From: Purshia tridentata
Lineage: Eukaryota > Streptophyta > Magnoliopsida > Rosales > Rosaceae
Length of the DNA: 64,000 nucleotides
Reading direction: 5' to 3'
NCBI GenBank assembly: GCA_003254885.1
Contig: QANT01007323.1
Span: forward strand, 62,001 to 126,000
Under the pieces are notes generated by a model. The model was not told where the DNA came from. It did not search any database and saw only the letters and a program-made list of their open reading frames with translations. Made by a program: the position numbers and the translations under genes. Positions 12,182 through 24,432 of the stretch are shown piece by piece (position 1 is the first letter of the stretch; each line of letters starts with the position of its first letter).

Positions 12182-13175
12182 TCAATAAAGTCGAATCACG
12201 ATGCCCTTGATGACAAGTCCTGTCTTCCATTTCACACCTGTCTTCTCATACATCGAAAATTTGATGTCCCTGAGTTTTTTAATTCGGTGATACTCTGAAA
12301 TCGCCCACCAGGACCTTTCTCCTCTTAGGATTGACTTCATTATAACTTTAGATTCTTGCTTGTCCGACACTATCTGGAAGAGTTGGTCTGATTTTTGTAA
12401 CTAGTGCGAGACAAAAATGCATGTTCACAGGATTGGAGAAACTGAGAACCCAATCATGATATATATATATATATATATATATATGAACTGAAGTTTTTGG
12501 TACCTGGTTTCTTACAGGGAGGGCCATTGCCAGTAACTTTTGTCTTCAGCCGATGTGATTGAGAGAGGACGTCCCTTGCATACACCGTAAACAGTGGCGG
12601 ATCCAGGAATCAAATGTCATGGGGTCAACATTACTTTTCTCACTCTTGCCTCTTCCTCCTTCAGACTTCAGTGACCCAACTCAAAGCTTCAACCTGAACT
12701 TGCCAATGCCAATAGAACTTGGCTGACTGCGTGCGACTCGTGAGGGCTTAGCCTTTGGTTTTTTTTTCGGTTTAATTAACTTGTTTGCTGCTGGCTGCGT
12801 GGGGAAGGGCTTAGCCTTCTCTTGTTTTTTTTTTTTTTTTTNGTTTTTTTTTTTTTTTGTTTAATGAACATTCCAAAACGACTTCGTTTTGGCAAGTTAA
12901 GTTAAAAAAAAAAACAAAAAGGCCACCCCAATTGCCCCAGCTCACCTTCTTTCCGTGCTTCTCTACCTTCTCTTTGCTTTGCCTCTTTCAGGCATTTTAA
13001 CAAACACCTTGCTTGCCCCTGCTGCTGCTCTGCAATTTCTAAATTTCATGGGGTCAAAAACTCCATCAAGCACCAACATATTTGGGTTCATGGGGTCAAT
13101 TGACCCCATTGACCCCACTGTGTATCCGCCCCTGACCGTAAAGCAGTAGTTGGACTCATTGTCAACCCAATACTT
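12182..13175 (-). pseudogene. Decayed PP2-like copy, interrupted by a hAT element
   Basis: Matches the PP2 gene at 9838-10971 in order. At 12182-12370 the frame reads FSMYEKTGVKWKTGLVIKG, equivalent to the last third of PP2 exon 3. The first part of exon 3 is missing: the sequence passes straight into an intron-2-like stretch (about 12440-12510). Exon 2 runs from about 12503 to 13175; it starts KYWVDNESNYCF and is then broken by a 543-bp transposon at 12592-13134. No exon 1 equivalent is visible upstream. With a missing first exon, a deleted domain core and an insertion, it cannot make a PP2 lectin. It is probably a tandem duplicate of the downstream gene. Confidence 0.85.
12592..13134. mobile_element. 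Non-autonomous hAT transposon inside PP2 pseudogene exon 2
   Basis: The element begins CAGTGGCGGATCC and ends with the inverse of CAGGGGCGGATAC. It is flanked on both sides by the perfect 8-bp duplication ACCGTAAA (12584-12591 and 13135-13142), the length made by hAT transposases. Near both ends TGGGGTCA is repeated in inverse orientation. The inside carries long T runs and an ambiguous base at 12842, and no transposase frame. It can only have moved with a transposase supplied elsewhere. Confidence 0.9.
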
Positions 13176-14576
13176 CTGCAATAATAATGCTAATAATAAT
13201 ATTAATCAAGAATAATCATAATTAATCATAGTCATGATGGTTGATTTCTGAATTCTTTAGTGATGATACTTTGAGCAAAGGCAAAAATTTCAAATGTACG
13301 TACCAGTACGTAGAGAACTTACTGCATACCAAACCCCCAAAAAGAATTGGTGATCGAGGAACATTCATGTCTAATTTGACTACATGCAAAACCACTAATA
13401 CGAGAGGAGGGTGGGTCCTAATCCTAAATCTCAATGTCTCAAATCTCTCTCCTTTCGTGTTAATGATGCCATATCACTATAATAGTTGGAGGTAAGTTCT
13501 TCTTATACGTTTATTGAATCCATCCTCATACGCTTTGCAAGTAAGTCAAATTTAACTCTATAAAGTATGAGAGTTTGAATGTTGATTGATTTGTTCACAT
13601 TTATATATTTACACGGCCAATAATGTATATCGATCTGTAATAAAATTGTAACAAATCTATACAAAGATAAAGGTGATGATGTTAATCTGGCGCAGAAATT
13701 GTCAATATGTTGATCAATGTTAAGGAAATATATTAGAACTGGATTGTTCAGTGGACAGCTAATTCGATGTAGGAAATGCAAGGGATTGAATTGCTGCATT
13801 ATACATATGGGGTGTATAAGCTGGACATACAATATTGTTGCCCATTTTCTAGTAATTTAAGTTTTCGGGGCTAATAGTACATTGTTTAAAATTGTATCAG
13901 AGCCTTGCTTGGAGGACATTGTGGATTCGAAACCTCCAATCCCCATTTTTTACTTCTTTTCTGATTGTAGGATGCAAGGTGGGGCTGCCCCTTTATGTTT
14001 GTTTCTCTCCATCAATTTGTCTGCCTCTTCACATATACAATATGAGGTAGCCCGTGAGGAATGTGTAAACTTGATATATATTGTTGACCCATTTACAAAC
14101 AACGTTATCTAACAGGGGATTTCTATAGGTTTTTCAAGACTTCAACTGGCTTGGGCTAGAGATTGCTTCAATGTGATGGTTAATATTGGGCTAAAACTAA
14201 AAGAAATGTTAATTAACAATGAAGCCTATGTTCTTGAAGAAAATTTAAAAAGAAATGCATGTTTCATCTGGGTTCTGTAGAATATGCTAGCTAGCTTGTA
14301 AACCTTTCCAAGCAGCTTAAGCAATGATAAGAAGGCTAAGAAATAAAAAATATATCACATAGAAGAAAAGCATTTATTCAATTGTGAGATTACTAAGAAC
14401 CTTAGCAATATTGTTCGTAAATGCAAATCACCTTACAGAGGCCCCACATTCATTATTATATATAGCCACATACATAAGTAAAACCCAAAGTAAAAAATAT
14501 TTGTATACGTATTATTACGTAAGAGAAGATAGAAAAGACAGTGATTGAACTTGAAAAGTTTATGAACTCCCAGTTA
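13176..14576. other. Intergenic, no gene seen
   Basis: Spacer between the PP2 pseudogene and the next PP2 gene; both are on the minus strand. It should include the 3' UTR of the upstream gene near 14400-14576. Open frames at 13241-13495, 13503-13832 and 13882-14112 resemble no family I know. Confidence 0.5.
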
Positions 14577-15944
14577 CTAAACAGGTTTGACCTCTGCTTG
14601 ATAAATTTTCAAGCCTCCCTTCCATTTGCCACTCCACACTTCATACAGACCAAAATGAAGGGTGGTGTCATTTGCGTCCCGCGGAACTTCAATTATGAAA
14701 TCTTCATCAGGAATGGTAATTTTGGCTCCATTTTGATCTTGCAGTTTAACTTTTGTCCATTTGTACCTTCCCTTTCTCCCTACCTTGGCCATCAAGAAAG
14801 CTTGTACGTCTCTCCAGCCAAATGCATCTGGTGCCAGTTGTACATCAAAGCTGAGAACATACTTCCCACCAGGACTTAAGTCAACCGACCCAGTTACTTC
14901 CAGCCAAGAAACCTGTATCAGCTCTGCAGGTGCGTCATGAGGATCGGATGACCTGCAAAAATGTGTATATATAAAATGATTGTATAAAATAATTAAGCCA
15001 CCTAAAAATGATAATATCAATTCTACCTATACTACATCTACATCTGCATCTGCTGGTCACATCTCTAGGACGAGCTGAGACTCACTCGCATAAATGGACT
15101 CCACAGGGATATCATATTTATGAGAAATGTGCAACCATTTAGTGTTAGTAAATATGAAACAAATACTTTTATTCCTTACCCAGGTATTTTCCAATAGCGC
15201 GGATCATTGCCCCATACAATGTTAAGTCCACGCGGTCTGAAAATAGTGCAGCCTTCTCTCTGTAAACATATATACAATTAATTTTATTATAGGATATATA
15301 TATATATGGAAATGTTTTTTTGTTCCACTAATCAAACACATTAAGCAGACTGAGACTCTAGCAATATTTATAAATAGATTGATTGACTATGACAACCCAT
15401 ATATATATAAAGATTTGGTTTGATTTGGTTACATTGAAAGAAATCGAACACTCAACCTAGCTTAATTTTAATTTATTATCCCACCTACACTTTCACAACT
15501 TAAACTAACTATCAAGAAGAAAATAAACAGAACATATACATCAAGATTTGAATTAAAGAAAATAAAGAAGAGAACACATACTTCAAATAATTCATTGTTG
15601 TAGTTATTATTATTTTTATTGGGTCAAATTGTATATATTTATTTCAAACATTCTATCTATTTCATTTAAATAGAACATTTTATCTATGCTTTATAACTTT
15701 TTTTTCATTCAATTCAAATGGCCGGACCGCTATGATCATGGTAGGTGCGGTGATCAACGACTAAGTCCACAGTAAACATTAATAACAGTTTCAATTAGGA
15801 AGATAATTAACAATGAATCGTGATGATATATACAAATAGGAGAAATAATTGTGACCTTATAATTAACATGCTTAATTACTAATTAATTACCGGATTTGGT
15901 ATTCCATCGCTCTGTGCTTGCCAATGAGGTTTACTCATAGCCAT
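14577..15944 (-). CDS. Phloem protein 2-like lectin (PP2-A9/A10 type)
   Basis: Three exons: 15891-15944, 15180-15259 and 14577-14952, for 169 residues. Exon 1 gives only MAMSKPHWQAQSDGIPNP; an in-frame stop 19 codons before this Met supports the start. Exon 2 gives FRPRGLNIVWGNDPRYWKIP, the PP2 core. Exon 3 gives SWLEVTGSVDLSPGGKYVLS and ends LHFGLYEVWSGKWKGGLKIY. The protein is nearly all PP2 domain, without the long N-terminus of the PP2-A1-like neighbour, as in the short PP2-A9/A10 members. Carbohydrate binding and phloem location are inferred from the family. Splice phases (0, then 2) fit. Confidence 0.88.
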
Positions 15945-17501
15945 ATCAAAACCAGAGTCTGCTTTCTGATCTTCTTCTGCTGCTGCCTGTACTCCTTGTT
16001 AATTTATTTTATCGAACGATATATTTTGATGAAGATGTATATAGCCTCTAACACTACTGAGCCTGCCTTTTATACTATATACCAAGGATAAGAAAGAGAA
16101 CGAATCTAATGCCTCCTCCCACAATACAAGAAAATGCAAAAAAATAATTAAATAAAATTTAAATGTAAAGGAATCAAGTGATTGCTTTGGACTCAACATC
16201 AAGGTTCCTTGCCTTTCTAAAAGAAGAATATATTTTTTATTACTATAGCAAACGGTCTTGGACACAATGTGAAACATGTTTGTTCATAAGAAATCGTATG
16301 CCAAAAAGAACCTAAACATGTAAAACCCTTAAACAAAACGCTTAACTCTAAGTTGGCCTGACTTCAAAAGCGAGGAAAATATACATAAAAAGATTACAAT
16401 TTAAAATAATATCTTTATCGTAGGTAAACCATGCATGCATTTATTTTTTTTTTCATTCGAAGGGTATTTGGAATCCACGTCTGGTGAAAACTACGTTCCT
16501 GCTGGCTTTGCCAAATGCCAACCAAAACCATTTACACCGTCACAGAGCTTATCTTCATCAACTTGAACTCTTTGTCTAATTCAATTATGGCCGCTACTTT
16601 ATAACCAAAAAGTTGACATATATCCATGGACGGCTCAAAAAGACTAGTACCACAGGAATAAGCAAAAGGCATGTACAATTGTGACAGAAGATACTGGGAC
16701 ATCATTCTTTTCTGGTAAAATGGATCCAGCCGAATTGAGCACTTATCTAATAAAATACTTTTTCTTTTACTTTTTTTCTTGCCATCTAATGAAATGTGAT
16801 TAACGAAAATTTTCTATGAGTTGACCGTAATAGAGTGTGTTGAATCTCATTGTTAATTATGTGATGAATTTGATCGTACTTGAGAAATGAGAATTAAATG
16901 TGCCAACAATAGAATGAAAAGAATTCGAAAAAAATACAAGAAGAATTTAAAGAATATGAAGGTAGTAATAAACAAACCATAATTTAAAGTCTAAACCACC
17001 TTTTAGATACATTTTTCAAGCTTTTGATAGACAAACTTGTGTGTCGACGATACTATGCAAAGAGAAGTGCAAGCCCGAATTACTTCACACTTGCACACAG
17101 CATCTATGCATTCTTTTGGTCAACTTTGTATCCAACTATGCAATTTGGGTTTCGTTCTTTGATGTTAGATCTTGCTAGGTTGGGATTATATTCCCCTTCC
17201 GATTTCTACCTTTACAAATATGCAAGGATTTCCAGCTACATCCAATTAAGATATACGTATCAATGCTTGATAGAGACACATCACACAAGTATGAAAAACG
17301 CAAGTTTTAAGTTGATCATCTTTACCTAATTTAATGAAAGCTTCAATTTTAAGATAAGGAAGTTCGTACAACTTTGACAACTCAAATCAGATTCTATTGC
17401 CAATGAAATATATTAAATATTAATGTTCCAAGCATTCATAATAAAAATATGTTATTTGTACCGAGAGCTTAAAGAGATACAATGCTTCCTACATTTCTTA
17501 A
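15945..17501. other. Intergenic, no gene seen
   Basis: About 1.5 kb between the PP2-A9-like promoter side and the 3' end of the RNase H2 subunit gene. AT-rich; the open frames at 15999-16277 and 17024-17329 show no domain. No repeat ends identified. Confidence 0.5.
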
Positions 17502-19596
17502 TCAGTTCATCTTTTCTAGAGCAGCGGATGCAGATACCAAATCTTCGGCTGTTGCTGGTTCATGCATCTGCAGTCATATAAACAGAGATCTCATGTACAG
17601 TGGAAGGAAGAACATGTGAAAACCCTTCAAATAATAACTTTATTATTTGTCAACAATAAATATTATTAAACTGCTTAGCTAAATTATGTGGGATCAACAT
17701 ATGAAAACCTTGTAAAACAGCTCCTCCGTATATTGCGTAAAGCAAAGGACTCCGTGCAACATAACTATTGACAGGTAATCATAACTATTTCAGGTTAAAT
17801 ATGTAAAGGCAGATCATCAATCAACATACACAAGACACATGGCCATGGATTGATGTGTCAATATTTATCAACCACCATATGAGGTCATTGAGGTGTCAAG
17901 CACAAACTTACAGCTTTTGCAACAGCAAGCCAGTGAAAGCAACGTAGGAATGTGTCATCCTGTGAAGGAAGGCTGTCATGATTCCAATATGTAATGCCCT
18001 TATATTTCGCATTCATCTCCCAACAGTTTGAGTTCCCTTCAGACATATCAGAAGCCTTTCTCTTGCTAAGACTCTTCTTCCCTAGGACAAACCCTGCAGA
18101 ACAATCATTATCAAAGAGGAACTCTGTAAAAATAGATATAATTTACATCATTTGAAACAACACTACAAAGATAGCCCTTTTGTCATCAATATGTGTGTAT
18201 GCCATGCATGCTTGGCTGCATATGTGCATTTACACATAGATAGACCTTTTACAACAGATGAAACACAGGTTCAGCCATTAGCTCGTAAAGATAGCCACCT
18301 CTTAATAGCCTCTTCCTAACCCACTCATCACCAAGTCCCTAAGAACTCTCTTTTTGATCGGGGCAAAGTGTGGTAGGGGAGCTGGCAAGATTGAACTGTA
18401 TCATAGGGCATAAGACCATTTTTGTCAGACAAGCACCACCTCTTGCATCCAACAAAACTACCATCACATGTTGCCATGATAAGATATAAACAAGAAAGCA
18501 ATTGTGTACAAATCCAGCACAAGCACATCTGAATTCTGAACCTCCTATTAATCTACCACGTTCTTTTCTTTCTGGGTCTGATTACTTGCTCAAAGTCTAT
18601 ATCATGAAAACATCAGTTTCACCCTTTACTACACAGGAAAGGTTCCAGCAGTACCCAACTACCTCCCCTCAAACTCTCGAAGGAAGGATAGAAAAAACTA
18701 TAAATGGATCAAAAAAGGAAAAGATTGTCAATAGGAGTAATGAAGACGATTTGTAATAAACATATAGGAGCAACTGATTATCAGGCCAAAAGCACTTATG
18801 GAAAGATTGAAGCACCAAGAATTTGTCAGGTAACCAAAACTTATCCTTGAAAGGAAGATAAATTGAAAAACAAAAAAAAACAAAAAATTGTAGAATGAAC
18901 CCTCCACACTCTTGATCAGGGCAAGCAAAGAGTATTACATATTCTGAAATTGGTTCCAAAGATGGCTGCCCAAACTTACCTGGCCTACTTCGGCTTACCA
19001 AATGAAGATAAAAGTGGCCGACACTTGATCAATTAAAACTTAAAAGAAATTGGCTTTTTGGCGACCTCAAACCTAAAGTTGGAAGCTTTACCTTACCAGC
19101 ATTAAACAATCCACTCTAAACATTCATACAACACCATTGAGGTCCAAATCAGCAAAAATAGATGGATAAATTGATTCAGATAAGGGGACACCGAATAGAG
19201 CTCAAACATCACAAACAAGGTATTGAATCTACTGATTGAAACTATAATGACATACCAGAATACCCATCTGGGATGGGAATGGATGCTCCTTGCAATTTCC
19301 TTCCCCTGAAATAAGCTTCCTGCGCCCTCAAATCCTCAGACTCTATTCCTTTAACCCCAAGAAGTAACCATTAGTTAATTATTTGATATAAGTGTATACA
19401 TGATTGTATACGAGTGAAGAGAGGGCGTATTACCAGTGGGTTTGGGTTTGAAGTAGTCCGAAACGGAAGTAGGGCCATTGTATTTGATGGTGCAGGGGAG
19501 TAGGTGCACCTGACCACTCAAATCCACCACTTGTTCTTCGGCTTCTGACTCGCCATTTCTTCTCAAAATTATGGTCCCTTGGATGCCCTTCTCCAT
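17502..19596 (-). CDS. RNASEH2C: Ribonuclease H2 subunit C
   Basis: Four exons: 19434-19596, 19256-19348, 17912-18093 and 17502-17567, for 167 residues. Residues from about 25 read VDLSGQVHLLPCTIKYNGPT, then SVSDYFKPKPTG; exon 2 gives EAYFRGRKLQGASIPIPDGY and SG, the signature of the RNASEH2C (Ydr279/Rnh203-like) family. The subunit has no catalytic site; with subunit B it forms the scaffold for the catalytic A subunit in the trimer that removes ribonucleotides from nuclear DNA. The start at 19596 (MEKGIQGTIIL) is the first ATG of the frame. Exon 3, about 60 residues, is the plant-variable part. Introns 2 (about 1.2 kb) and 1 are clean GT-AG. Confidence 0.88.
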
Positions 19597-20277
19597 TTTG
19601 CTCCCAATTCTCACTTCTCGCAGAAAATAGCTAGCCCTAACCTCCAATATCTGCTAGCTTTCTTCTGCTACATACGGCCACCTTTCCCGCGCTTTTTCAG
19701 TCTACCGTCTATTCTACATGGGTACTAGTTGGGCCTAATCTACATATCTCTTGGGTCACAATTTGGGTCATGGTAATTAATTAGGCCCAAAGCTACCAGC
19801 CAGTCTAGTGTGGGTATTCTATTTCATCCATTTTTTCCTATTCACACACCACCCTCCTCTTCCTTGAAAAGAAGGGAAATGGTCGAGGAATAGGCAGCCA
19901 TGGCTTTTTATTTTTTCCTTTTGTAAAAAGGAAGATTAGGGTAGAGAGGGTGAGTGGATAATGGGGAGGAGAAGGAGAGAGCTTTGTTTTTTTGGCCAGC
20001 TATATTAGGGGAGAGATTTGAACAGCTATATTAGGCATAAGGTACATTAATTATAATTTATTAGCATACTTCATTTATTCAATTTGAGTAGATGGTCAAC
20101 AAGTCTGAACTAATTGTTAAAAATGACAAACTTCTCCCTGGTAATTGAAGTTTATATGATTGTATTAAGAGTACATAGTAAAAGTCATATGAAGCCATAA
20201 CAATGTATTCCTCTACAGCTGATGCCCGTTGCGCTTTTTGACAAAACTTTGGAACACAAGAAACATACTGGCTGATA
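19597..20277. other. RNASEH2C promoter and RCL1 3' flank
   Basis: Both flanking genes run on the minus strand, so this 681-bp stretch holds the RNASEH2C promoter (with TGGGCC-type motifs near 19731 and 19791) and the RCL1 3' UTR. No other gene is seen. Confidence 0.55.
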
Positions 20278-22979
20278 TCATGAAACCTTTCTAGATAGGT
20301 TCCTCCACCCACTGCCCATACACCTAAGTATAACGGTCCCTGTGGATGGGTCGGGTTTAATGTCAAATGTAACTCCGAGAAAGTCTTTGATGTGCCTGAG
20401 TGTTTCTATCCCATAAGGAGAGAGCTTTCCGACACGAACTTTTGAAATATCTTTGGGACATAATGCACAAAGAAGAAACAACAAACCCTACAAACCAAAA
20501 TGACAAAAAAATGTCAGGAGAGAGAGTAACATGGTGAATTACCAAACATCATGAGCAACATAATCACAGTACTGATAACATTACACAAAAGTAAGCATCC
20601 ATGAACAGCCAGAGACCCAATCTAGAATATTGTCAGAATCTGTATTTAATAAAATCTTAAAATGTTGTACGAGATACATTTCAGGTTAAGACCAATTCAA
20701 GTGGTTAGTGTAAGGTTTTAATCCACTATTTATTTTAATTAGATAGCAACAGATAAAGGGGTAGACAGTGATCATAAATGATTTCAAGTTATTAGCAACT
20801 CCTTTCCTTTTTTATCTTTAACCTGACAAGTGGAAGTTATTACTGAAAGGGAAACAATATATCTTTGCGCACCTATGACAAGCTTAACAAAATCAGTCAA
20901 GAATTTTGGGGGCCTTCCTATGATTACATTTTGTCACATCTTTCATTTAGGAAAAATTTTTCCTTCATTTCATCCACTGGACAAATCACATTTTTCTTAT
21001 ATGTCCCCATTTTTGTCTTAACTCCTCTGGACTGAAGGTTCTAAGGCCAATAAAAATGAGACAGAATTCAGCCAGTATGGAAGGAGTACAAAACATCAAA
21101 TGACAAACCTGGTGTGTTGAATCTACCACTCCACCCTGCTCAATCTCCCCAAGCAGAACAGAAGCAATTTTTACACCAGCATCCTCTGGAGACATCAGCT
21201 CTTTCTGCTCCTCATCTTCAAGTTCAGCTCTTCCTCCCGCATAAGAAATTGTGGTATCAGCAGAGATATAGCAACCAGAATTTGTTTCAGCAACCAGTGA
21301 AATTCCATAACCAGGTGAACTGCAATAAATTCATTGTTACCCGTATAGCCAAGTGTTACCAACTTACGACCACTTCAAAATAATAAACCTCAAAGACACT
21401 TCACAATTACATCAAATGTCTCATATCTAGCAAAAGTTGAAAACATACTTTCCAGCTTGTGGGCCAGATCTATGGTCAGTAAATATGTGTACATCTGGAA
21501 GCAGGGGATTAAAGATTCCACGAGCTGCATATAGCATGGTATTTTCAAACTGTACAGACACTCTCGTTGAGAACGTAACCCCTCTAATCCTTTTAACCAT
21601 CCCCTCATCGGTCCAGGTTACTGCCTGCAGAGAAAAACACGTAAACAAAACAGAAAAAATAGAAAGAAAAAGAATAGATAGTATCCCATAAGTCGCAGAA
21701 ACTCACAGTTAGACTTTGAACAACCGGAATTGACAAAACGACTTCGCCGCCTCCATTAGGAGGACATCCACGACTCTCTATTTTTAGATCCAACCCTTCT
21801 GAGGGAACTCCAAAGCGTTGTAACATGGACAAGGTAGTGGACCGAAAGGTATCAACAGATGGATCCTTTGAATCATTTGTAATTCCTGAAAGAAAAATAT
21901 GTAACTCACTTTAAGTGGCAGCATCTTCTCAAAGCCCAAATTTACTGTGCTCTACTATGAATATGATCAGGTCCCCTTTCTTCAGTTAATGAATGGTGTT
22001 AGGTCATTTGTTTATAAATAGTATGGTACCAGATAGAATAGAGCATGGATGACAAAAATTAAAACTACCAGAAATTAGCTTTCCTCTGGCGTGTTGATCT
22101 GTGACTCAATGTCGTATAAGAAAAACATGATGTTAAAGTATGTGAATGTTGTAAAAATATTGTTCCTCACACATCGAAAAAAAGCATGACTGTGATTGAG
22201 GCTTTTAATAACAATGTATACTCAAACCAGCTTAAATTTAAAAAAGAAAAACCTCTCTGCTAGAAGTAGATAGTTGGGTTGTAAGTTTTCAATAAATCAG
22301 TTGGCAACCACTTGAAGAGCCAAAATTATTCTTATAGAAGGAACCGATTGTTAAAATTCCCATCTACATTTATTAGAATCAAGATAAAATTAAAAAACTG
22401 AATTCTTAATATTACCAAAAGTTTTCCATTAATTTTACAAGCAAACCAATAAAAAAGCAATAGATAAACAAAGAAACGCAACGCTCACAAAAAAAGGGGG
22501 TACCTTTAAGCCTAATGGTAATGGGTTTTTTGGCAAAGAGGCCAAGCACAATCAATGGCTCCAAGAAATAACCAATTGAGCGACTAAGACCACAGTCGTG
22601 CACAAGATTTCTCCCGCCCATCACTATCCCAGGCTTGAACTTCAATTTCGTGCCTGCCACACACACAAAACAACACTCAAAACCCTAACACAGGACAAAT
22701 TAAGCTATTGAGCTACAGGTACGTATATTTTTATATAGAATGAATAAAGACGAAGTTTTTTTTTGTAGTAGTACCGGTCTCGTTGATTTCGACGACACAG
22801 TCATCGCAGAGCTTCTCAAGCAAGCGGAGGAAGGAGACCTCGTGAGGGCGGAGACCAGGCCATGTGTCGTCGGTGCGTATGTCCTCGATTAGAACTGGGG
22901 TGGACGAGAGCGCAGACAATAGAAGCCGTTGTCTCAGGTTTTGGCTTCCGAAAAGCCTCTTGTAGCTCGTCTTTCCCAT
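20278..22979 (-). CDS. RCL1: RNA 3'-terminal phosphate cyclase-like protein RCL1
   Basis: Six exons: 22775-22979, 22504-22653, 21707-21885, 21449-21624, 21109-21319 and 20278-20487, for 376 residues, the usual family length. It starts MGKTSYKRLFGSQNLRQRLL and carries RTDDTWPGLRPHEVSFLRLL, then GRNLVHDCGLSRSIGYFLEP, RGCPPNGGGEVVLSIP and the tail GLLFLLCALCPKDISKVRVG. The split RTC domain with its insert is all present. RCL1 lacks cyclase activity; in yeast it partners Bms1 in the small-subunit processome and is needed for pre-18S cleavage at A2. Nucleolar location is inferred. The short C-terminal exon begins exactly at an acceptor, GGT TTG, with no ATG, so it is not a separate gene. Confidence 0.95.
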
Positions 22980-23855
22980 TTGCTTCTCTCTACTCTTTGA
23001 AGCTTTGTTGTCGTCCAGAGTCCAGACGCAGAATGAGGATGACAGTGTTTGCGGCGGGAAGCAGAGCAGACGGCTCTTACACTTTGGAGAGGGTTATATT
23101 TTCACCCATTTAAAATTAAAACTAATAATATAGTTTTAAATAAATTTCGACCATCGTTCACCTAAAAACAGTTAAACATATTAAAAAATTTCTTTATTAA
23201 GGACTTTTACCATTAAGGATAAATGGCAATATAAAATCTAAAATTTTCGTTGAGTCTTCCAACACTGTTTACCAAGTAAAAGTTTGAATCCCATCAATAC
23301 ACAAAATTTAATTTTTGATTAATAATATTGAACAATTTTGTAAAAATTATGGTTATGTGAACAAACTTTTATCATAGGCTACTTATGAAAATATTAATAC
23401 ATTTATACAAAAAATTAATACAAATAAAAATATTCAAATAAAAACAACCTTGAAAAAAATATATATATAATTCAAATTATTTTGTCAGAGAAACTCCCGC
23501 AGGGGAGTTTTTCAGCATTTTCTATAGATAAATTATAAATAGTGTTTATATGGACGACAAAAGTTGAAATAAATAGCATTTTTGAAAAATATATAAATAT
23601 CCTTTAAAAAATTATACATATATATAAACTAAAAAATATCAATGAAGGCCGCATTGGTAATCTTACCATAGTCTTCACTCTTCAGTGACATAACATGCAA
23701 TTTTTCATTTTATTTTGAACTTGCTTAACTACTTAACCTGCTTTTATAGAAACATACTACAATTATCATTCATCAATACACGAGAACTTTTGAGTGAACA
23801 ACTTCCTACAAAACCAAATCTCTTTCTTTTTCTTTTGATGGCCGAGAAAGAACTT
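22980..23855. other. RCL1 promoter and EXO84B 3' flank
   Basis: Very AT-rich 876 bp between two minus-strand genes. GC-richer sequence just upstream of 22979 is likely the RCL1 5' UTR and promoter. From 23120 to 23700 only A/T-rich low-complexity sequence is seen. Confidence 0.55.
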
Positions 23856-24388
23856 TCAACCCTCTGAATCGTCAAAATGGCTCGGGCTATTAAGTTCACC
23901 CATACTTGCAGAAGCAAAAGACTCGGTGGACTCTGTTGAGAGGGAAGAGCCACTATCATCTGAATCCAAGACAATATGGTCATGTAGAGTGATGTTATCT
24001 TCATCAATTTCAGATGCCTCTGACCCCTCTGCTCCTAAAAGTAATCTGCTTATGGCTGACTTTGCAGTTTCAACAAACCACTCATCCTCAGGGAGTGCAC
24101 TGATGAAACAGAGGTTTAGTTTTGGGATGAAAATAGAGGTCAGAAGAAGAAGAATGAACCAAAAAAATAGGAAAATAGGGCCACCCACATACACACAATT
24201 TACCTTTGTGGTTCTATGCCTCTACTGGAGAAGGCCCTGATAGCACGAGCAATTATGGCTGATGCAATTTGGTGCACATGCCTTGATGGGTACCCCGCAA
24301 AACGTGCAATTTCAACAGTGAAGTGCATATCAAGAATTAACTGTAACAATAAGTTGATTATTAGCTAAACTCTGAGCGTGTGTGCCCA

Positions 24389-24432
<44 letters not shown>

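Noticed and set aside
20278-20484. A separate small gene at the end of RCL1
   Set aside because: The frame has no ATG; it starts at a splice acceptor and its product is the known C-terminus of RCL1.
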